The notes beneath the pieces are model-generated. The model did no database searches, was not told the DNA's origin, and saw nothing but the letters and a program-made list of their open reading frames with translations. A stretch of 7,822 bases of DNA, taken from positions 1 through 7,822 of the forward strand of contig NQJH01000067.1 in assembly GCA_002256685.1 (NCBI GenBank), written 5' to 3'. This stretch comes from Methylococcaceae bacterium NSP1-2 (GTDB lineage: Bacteria > Pseudomonadota > Gammaproteobacteria > Methylococcales > Methylomonadaceae). The position numbers were made by a program, and so were the translations under genes. Positions 5,024 to 7,822 of this stretch are shown piece after piece (position 1 is the stretch's first letter; each line of letters opens with the position of its first letter).

Positions 5024-6574
5024 TCAGAATTGAAAGTATAGGAAGGTAGATTGTTTATGCAGATTAATCAGCACAAAATAGGCGACTATCACAATAACCA
5101 CCGCATCAACTATGGAAGGTTGCCAAGCAAATCGGGTCGGTTTTTTCAGTGCTTCCATATTTAAAGCCGGTGAATAATTCGCCATAATTTGCTGAACATT
5201 AGGCATTTTAAAGACGATGAACAGCCCTAAAATGAGCAGTTTGAACATTCTGCCAGACCCTAAATCAATTAAGGTTAGTGTTCCATGAAATTGCGCACCA
5301 AAATCTTTCATCACATGACCAAAGGCAGTGTCCGCACTATGTTTGGAAATAGACCAACCGTTCATACCCGCCATGCCGTTTAACATATCCATCGCAACGG
5401 TGAAATTGTCGGCACGGAAAAATACCCAACCGACCACTACCGCTAAAAACGTCAATAACCCCGCGCCAAATCGCGCCAACTTACCGCCATCTTGCCAACC
5501 CATGCGTTGTTTTAAACCGCGCCACGCATGATTTATCACCAAGTACAAACCATGCAAACCGCCCCAAATCACATAAGTCCAGCCCGCGCCATGCCATAAA
5601 CCACCTAATAACATGGTAATCAGTAGATTCACATAACGCCTGACTTTACCTTTATGGCTGCCACCTAAGGGAATATACAAATAATCACGCAAAAACCGCG
5701 ATAGCGTCATGTGCCAGCATCGCCAAAATTCAATAATACTCAATGATTTATAAGGTGAATTAAAATTGAGAGGCAAACGCACATTGAACATTAATGACAA
5801 ACCTATCGCCATGTCGGAATAGCCAGAAAAATCAAAATATAACTGTAGCGAATACGATAACGCACCAAACCACGCTTCAAATAGCATCGGATGCCCACCT
5901 GCTTTCACCGCCTCAAAAATCGGCGTGGCATATTCGCCTAAGCTATCAGCCAATAATACTTTTTTAGCCAAGCCCAATACAAAAATGCTCAAGCCTACCG
6001 CAATATGCTCCCAATTGACGCGACAGGTTTCGCGGGTACCAAATTGTGGCATCATTTCTTTGTGATGTAGCACAGGACCGGCGATTAAATGCGGAAAATA
6101 AGTCACAAACAGCGTGTAATGGACAAAGTTGTATTCTCTGACTTTACCTTGATAGGTATCAACTAAAAACGCCAGCTGCGTAAAGGTGAAAAACGAAATA
6201 CCCAATGGCAAAAATACCTTCGCCATCATAATGGCAGAGCCTGTCAGCGCATTGAGATTATCGATGAAAAAATTGGCATATTTGAAATACCCCAACAAAC
6301 TCAAATTGGCAATAATCGCCACGATTAACAGCAGTTTTGCACGCCGACTGCTATGAGCAAGACTATGCCCTATGACATAACCCGCGCCATAATTGAAGGC
6401 GATAGAGCCGAGTAGTAAGCCGACAAAACGGGCATCCCACCAACCATAAAAAAATAACGACGCGGCGGCTAACCAAAGTGTTGCTAAATGATGACTGTAC
6501 CGACCTAGCCCATAAAATCCGAAAATAACAACGGGCAGAAAGGCAAAAATGAAAACGTAAGAATTGAATATCAT
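5024..6574 (-). CDS. MBOAT family membrane O-acyltransferase, AlgI-like
   Basis: A 516-residue polytopic inner-membrane protein with roughly ten or more hydrophobic segments, matching the AlgI branch of membrane-bound O-acyltransferases. It should take acetyl groups from a cytoplasmic donor and pass them to the periplasm for polysaccharide acetylation with the SGNH partner downstream. Diagnostic parts are MIFNSYVFIFAFLP at the N-terminus, LPLGISFFTFTQLAF (122-136), YFPHLIAGPVLHH (159-171), LYFDFSGYSDMAIG (245-258), and EFWRCWHMTLSRFLRDYLYIP (282-302) containing His288. LGGLWHGAGW (323-332) contains His328, the residue invariant in the family. The N-terminus fits the family although no clear ribosome binding site precedes the ATG. 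AlgI, PatA and DltB-like members look alike; AlgI-like with an SGNH partner fits best. Alginate itself is not implied, since no other alginate genes are present. Confidence 0.93.
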   Translation of the reverse strand: MIFNSYVFIFAFLPVVIFGFYGLGRYSHHLATLWLAAASLFFYGWWDARFVGLLLGSIAFNYGAGYVIGHSLAHSSRRAKLLLIVAIIANLSLLGYFKYANFFIDNLNALTGSAIMMAKVFLPLGISFFTFTQLAFLVDTYQGKVREYNFVHYTLFVTYFPHLIAGPVLHHKEMMPQFGTRETCRVNWEHIAVGLSIFVLGLAKKVLLADSLGEYATPIFEAVKAGGHPMLFEAWFGALSYSLQLYFDFSGYSDMAIGLSLMFNVRLPLNFNSPYKSLSIIEFWRCWHMTLSRFLRDYLYIPLGGSHKGKVRRYVNLLITMLLGGLWHGAGWTYVIWGGLHGLYLVINHAWRGLKQRMGWQDGGKLARFGAGLLTFLAVVVGWVFFRADNFTVAMDMLNGMAGMNGWSISKHSADTAFGHVMKDFGAQFHGTLTLIDLGSGRMFKLLILGLFIVFKMPNVQQIMANYSPALNMEALKKPTRFAWQPSIVDAVVIVIVAYFVLINLHKQSTFLYFQF

Positions 6575-6617
6575 GAATAAGGTTTAATTATTTTTTATAG
6601 TTCCCACGCCAGAGCGG

Positions 6618-6728
6618 CACTACCATTAAGTTAAGGATAAAAACATGCTGGAGTAACACGCTTTAGCTATTTTCACGGCAATAGCTAAAGCTATTGGACT
6701 CCTGTTGTTGCTTAACTTAATGGCAGTG
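6618..6728. mobile_element. MITE-like nested inverted-repeat element
   Basis: Terminal arms CACT-A-CCATTAAGTTAAG (6618-6635) and CTTAACTTAATGG-C-AGTG (6711-6728) are 18-bp inverted copies with one mismatch. Inside are GGAGT/ACTCC (6650-6654 with 6698-6702) and a 12-bp hairpin, GCTTTAGCTATT/AATAGCTAAAGC (6660-6671 with 6680-6691), around TTCACGGC. The 111-bp unit has no coding capacity and could fold end to end. This is the shape of a miniature inverted-repeat element. No clear target-site duplication is visible, so a structural RNA or dispersed repeat remains possible. Confidence 0.6.
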
Positions 6729-6761
6729 ATACCAGAACGGGTGAATGATGTTTTTGCCGAT

Positions 6762-6767
6762 ATTATA
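6762..6767 (-). promoter_or_regulatory. Candidate -10 box for the acetylation operon
   Basis: The minus strand reads TATAAT exactly, between the Hsp70-like gene and the MBOAT gene. No good -35 box lies 16-18 nt upstream and there is no TG extension, so the call rests on the -10 alone. Transcription would run through the 111-bp inverted-repeat element before reaching MBOAT. Confidence 0.3.
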
Positions 6768-6781
6768 ACTTTAAAGTGAAT

Positions 6782-7822
6782 TTAGGCTTCATTGATAAGC
6801 TTTAATCCGGGCGGCAATGCTTCACCAAATAATTGTTTTTCTTCTTTTTCATCCAACTCTTTGACTTGTTCAACCACTTCTAGCCATGAAGTTGGGGCTT
6901 TACTGAGCTTTAACTTTTCGATGATTTGTAGCCGTAAATTATCATCAATATCTCGCGCTCTATCGCCGCTCATACGCGCCATTAAAGTGGCAGCAAAACC
7001 GATGTGCGGGCTTTTTTTCCAATCCTCAGCTAATACAATCTGCAACCACACACTAACTACTTTGGCTGAAACTACGTTATGACTGCTACCATGAAACGGC
7101 ACTCGCGCACCAATACGCCCCACTGCCCACCACGTTTGACTGGGTTCAGACGATTTTTCTAAGCGTTTTAATAGCCATTCGCCTAACTGGATTTTTTTAT
7201 CCACAGGCAGCCGTTCTAAGGTTGCCGATAAGCGCACCATATCATCATAACCACGGGTTTTAATTTGCTTGGCGATGCCTGCTTGTCTGGCGGCGGCGGG
7301 ATTTAGATATTTGGAAATATCATTAAAAATTTGTTCTTGCGCCTGAACATTTAAACCACCCGCAATGCGCCGCCATGCGATCCACCATTCCGTCCAATTT
7401 TGCATTTCATTAACGAACTGTATGCCATGTGCGTATATTTTCCACAGTTGTTCCACGCGCCAATCATCTAATGGATAACCAAACCCCGGTCGTAAACAAA
7501 AACCAATCAAACTAAACCAGACGCGCTCATGATGTTCTGAGCGGCGGCGAAATTTCGCGCCGTCTAATAAGGTGGTGAACATGGCTCTTAATAACGGCAT
7601 TGACCATTCATTACGGTCACTACCTAATATTTTTTCTATGTCCGCGCGTAGATTTTTAACGGCTTTTGGATCAATTTGTTTAGATTTAGAACCGAACACT
7701 GCCTGTATTTTTTCCACGACCAGCGGGTAGTGTGACGGTAAACTGGTATCTGCTACTAACCCGCCCCGCGCTTTTTTTCTTATTTGAAATTCGACATTCC
7801 AACGTTGCGCCGGATTATTCAC
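6782..7822 (-). CDS. C-terminal region of a large Hsp70-family protein (DUF3731 type), partial
   Basis: The frame is open to the right edge. The GTG at 7822 is probably an internal valine, since no start context is visible, so only the last 346 or so residues are present. The sequence fits the DUF3731 region that follows the Hsp70 ATPase and substrate domains in a family of large DnaK-like proteins (about 900 residues). Shared features are RNEWSMPLLRAMFTTLLDGA, ERVWFSLIGFCLRPGFGYP, NWTEWWIAWRRIAGGL, WWAVGRIGARVPFHGS and an end reading LFGEALPPGLKLI. The terminal PPGLKL block is typical. The Hsp70 nucleotide-binding domain lies outside the window, so the chaperone assignment rests on the tail alone. 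The region is soluble and Trp-rich. It ends in TAA 207 bp before the MBOAT start and probably is not functionally linked to acetylation. Confidence 0.75.
   Translation of the reverse strand: MNNPAQRWNVEFQIRKKARGGLVADTSLPSHYPLVVEKIQAVFGSKSKQIDPKAVKNLRADIEKILGSDRNEWSMPLLRAMFTTLLDGAKFRRRSEHHERVWFSLIGFCLRPGFGYPLDDWRVEQLWKIYAHGIQFVNEMQNWTEWWIAWRRIAGGLNVQAQEQIFNDISKYLNPAAARQAGIAKQIKTRGYDDMVRLSATLERLPVDKKIQLGEWLLKRLEKSSEPSQTWWAVGRIGARVPFHGSSHNVVSAKVVSVWLQIVLAEDWKKSPHIGFAATLMARMSGDRARDIDDNLRLQIIEKLKLSKAPTSWLEVVEQVKELDEKEEKQLFGEALPPGLKLINEA

Noticed and set aside
5328..5531. 67-codon plus-strand open frame
   Set aside because: Antisense to the MBOAT gene, with no features of its own.
6792..7082. 96-codon plus-strand open frame
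   Set aside because: Ser/Asn-rich shadow antisense to the Hsp70-like coding region.

Overview
The window reads as a chromosomal segment of a moderately AT-rich Gram-negative bacterium, most likely a gammaproteobacterium. Support for this comes from the RimO, RibE and RibH sequences, the AlgI/AlgJ-type acetylation pair, the DUF3731-type Hsp70 tail, and intergenic palindromes of a kind I associate with sulfur-oxidising and methane-oxidising gammaproteobacteria such as Beggiatoa relatives. The genus is an inference from memory, not a database result. All convincing genes lie on the minus strand, so the biological order runs from high to low coordinates.

Layout, from the right edge leftwards. 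(1) 6782-7822: C-terminal part of a large Hsp70-related protein whose upstream part lies outside the window. (2) 6575-6781: intergenic gap with a 111-bp nested inverted-repeat element resembling a MITE, and a good -10 box. (3) 3948-6574: two tightly coupled genes, an AlgI-like MBOAT membrane acyltransferase and an AlgJ/AlgX-like SGNH protein. Together they should O-acetylate an exported polysaccharide. (4) 3868-3951: a REPIN-like repeat that supplies the stop codon of the SGNH gene. (5) 2740-3840: ribE then ribH, the last two steps of riboflavin synthesis. (6) 2704-2736: a hairpin that pairs fully only as plus-strand RNA. (7) 1352-2668: rimO, the ribosomal protein S12 methylthiotransferase. 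(8) 649-1351: about 700 bp without a conventional gene. (9) 1-648: the first 216 codons of a protein with an LEPR-like N-terminal motif and a DUF4347 domain, the usual front end of very large surface or secreted proteins. It runs off the left edge.

The most interesting region is the long leader of the last gene. On the minus strand, 1003-920 has the layout of a cyclic di-GMP-I (GEMM) riboswitch aptamer: a closing stem, a GNRA-capped helix with the same spacing as the well-known Vibrio aptamer, a GGAAAG joining segment, and a 3' GTCGGCCTGCCG segment close to the family consensus. An extended -10 promoter lies just upstream. This suggests that a large surface protein is controlled by the second messenger that governs attachment and biofilm formation. 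Alternative pairings and a 27-codon upstream reading frame with a good ribosome binding site may form the expression platform, but this is speculative.

The remaining genes are mostly housekeeping. The acetylation pair and the riboswitch-controlled surface protein both fit a cell-surface or biofilm theme, though nothing here links them directly.
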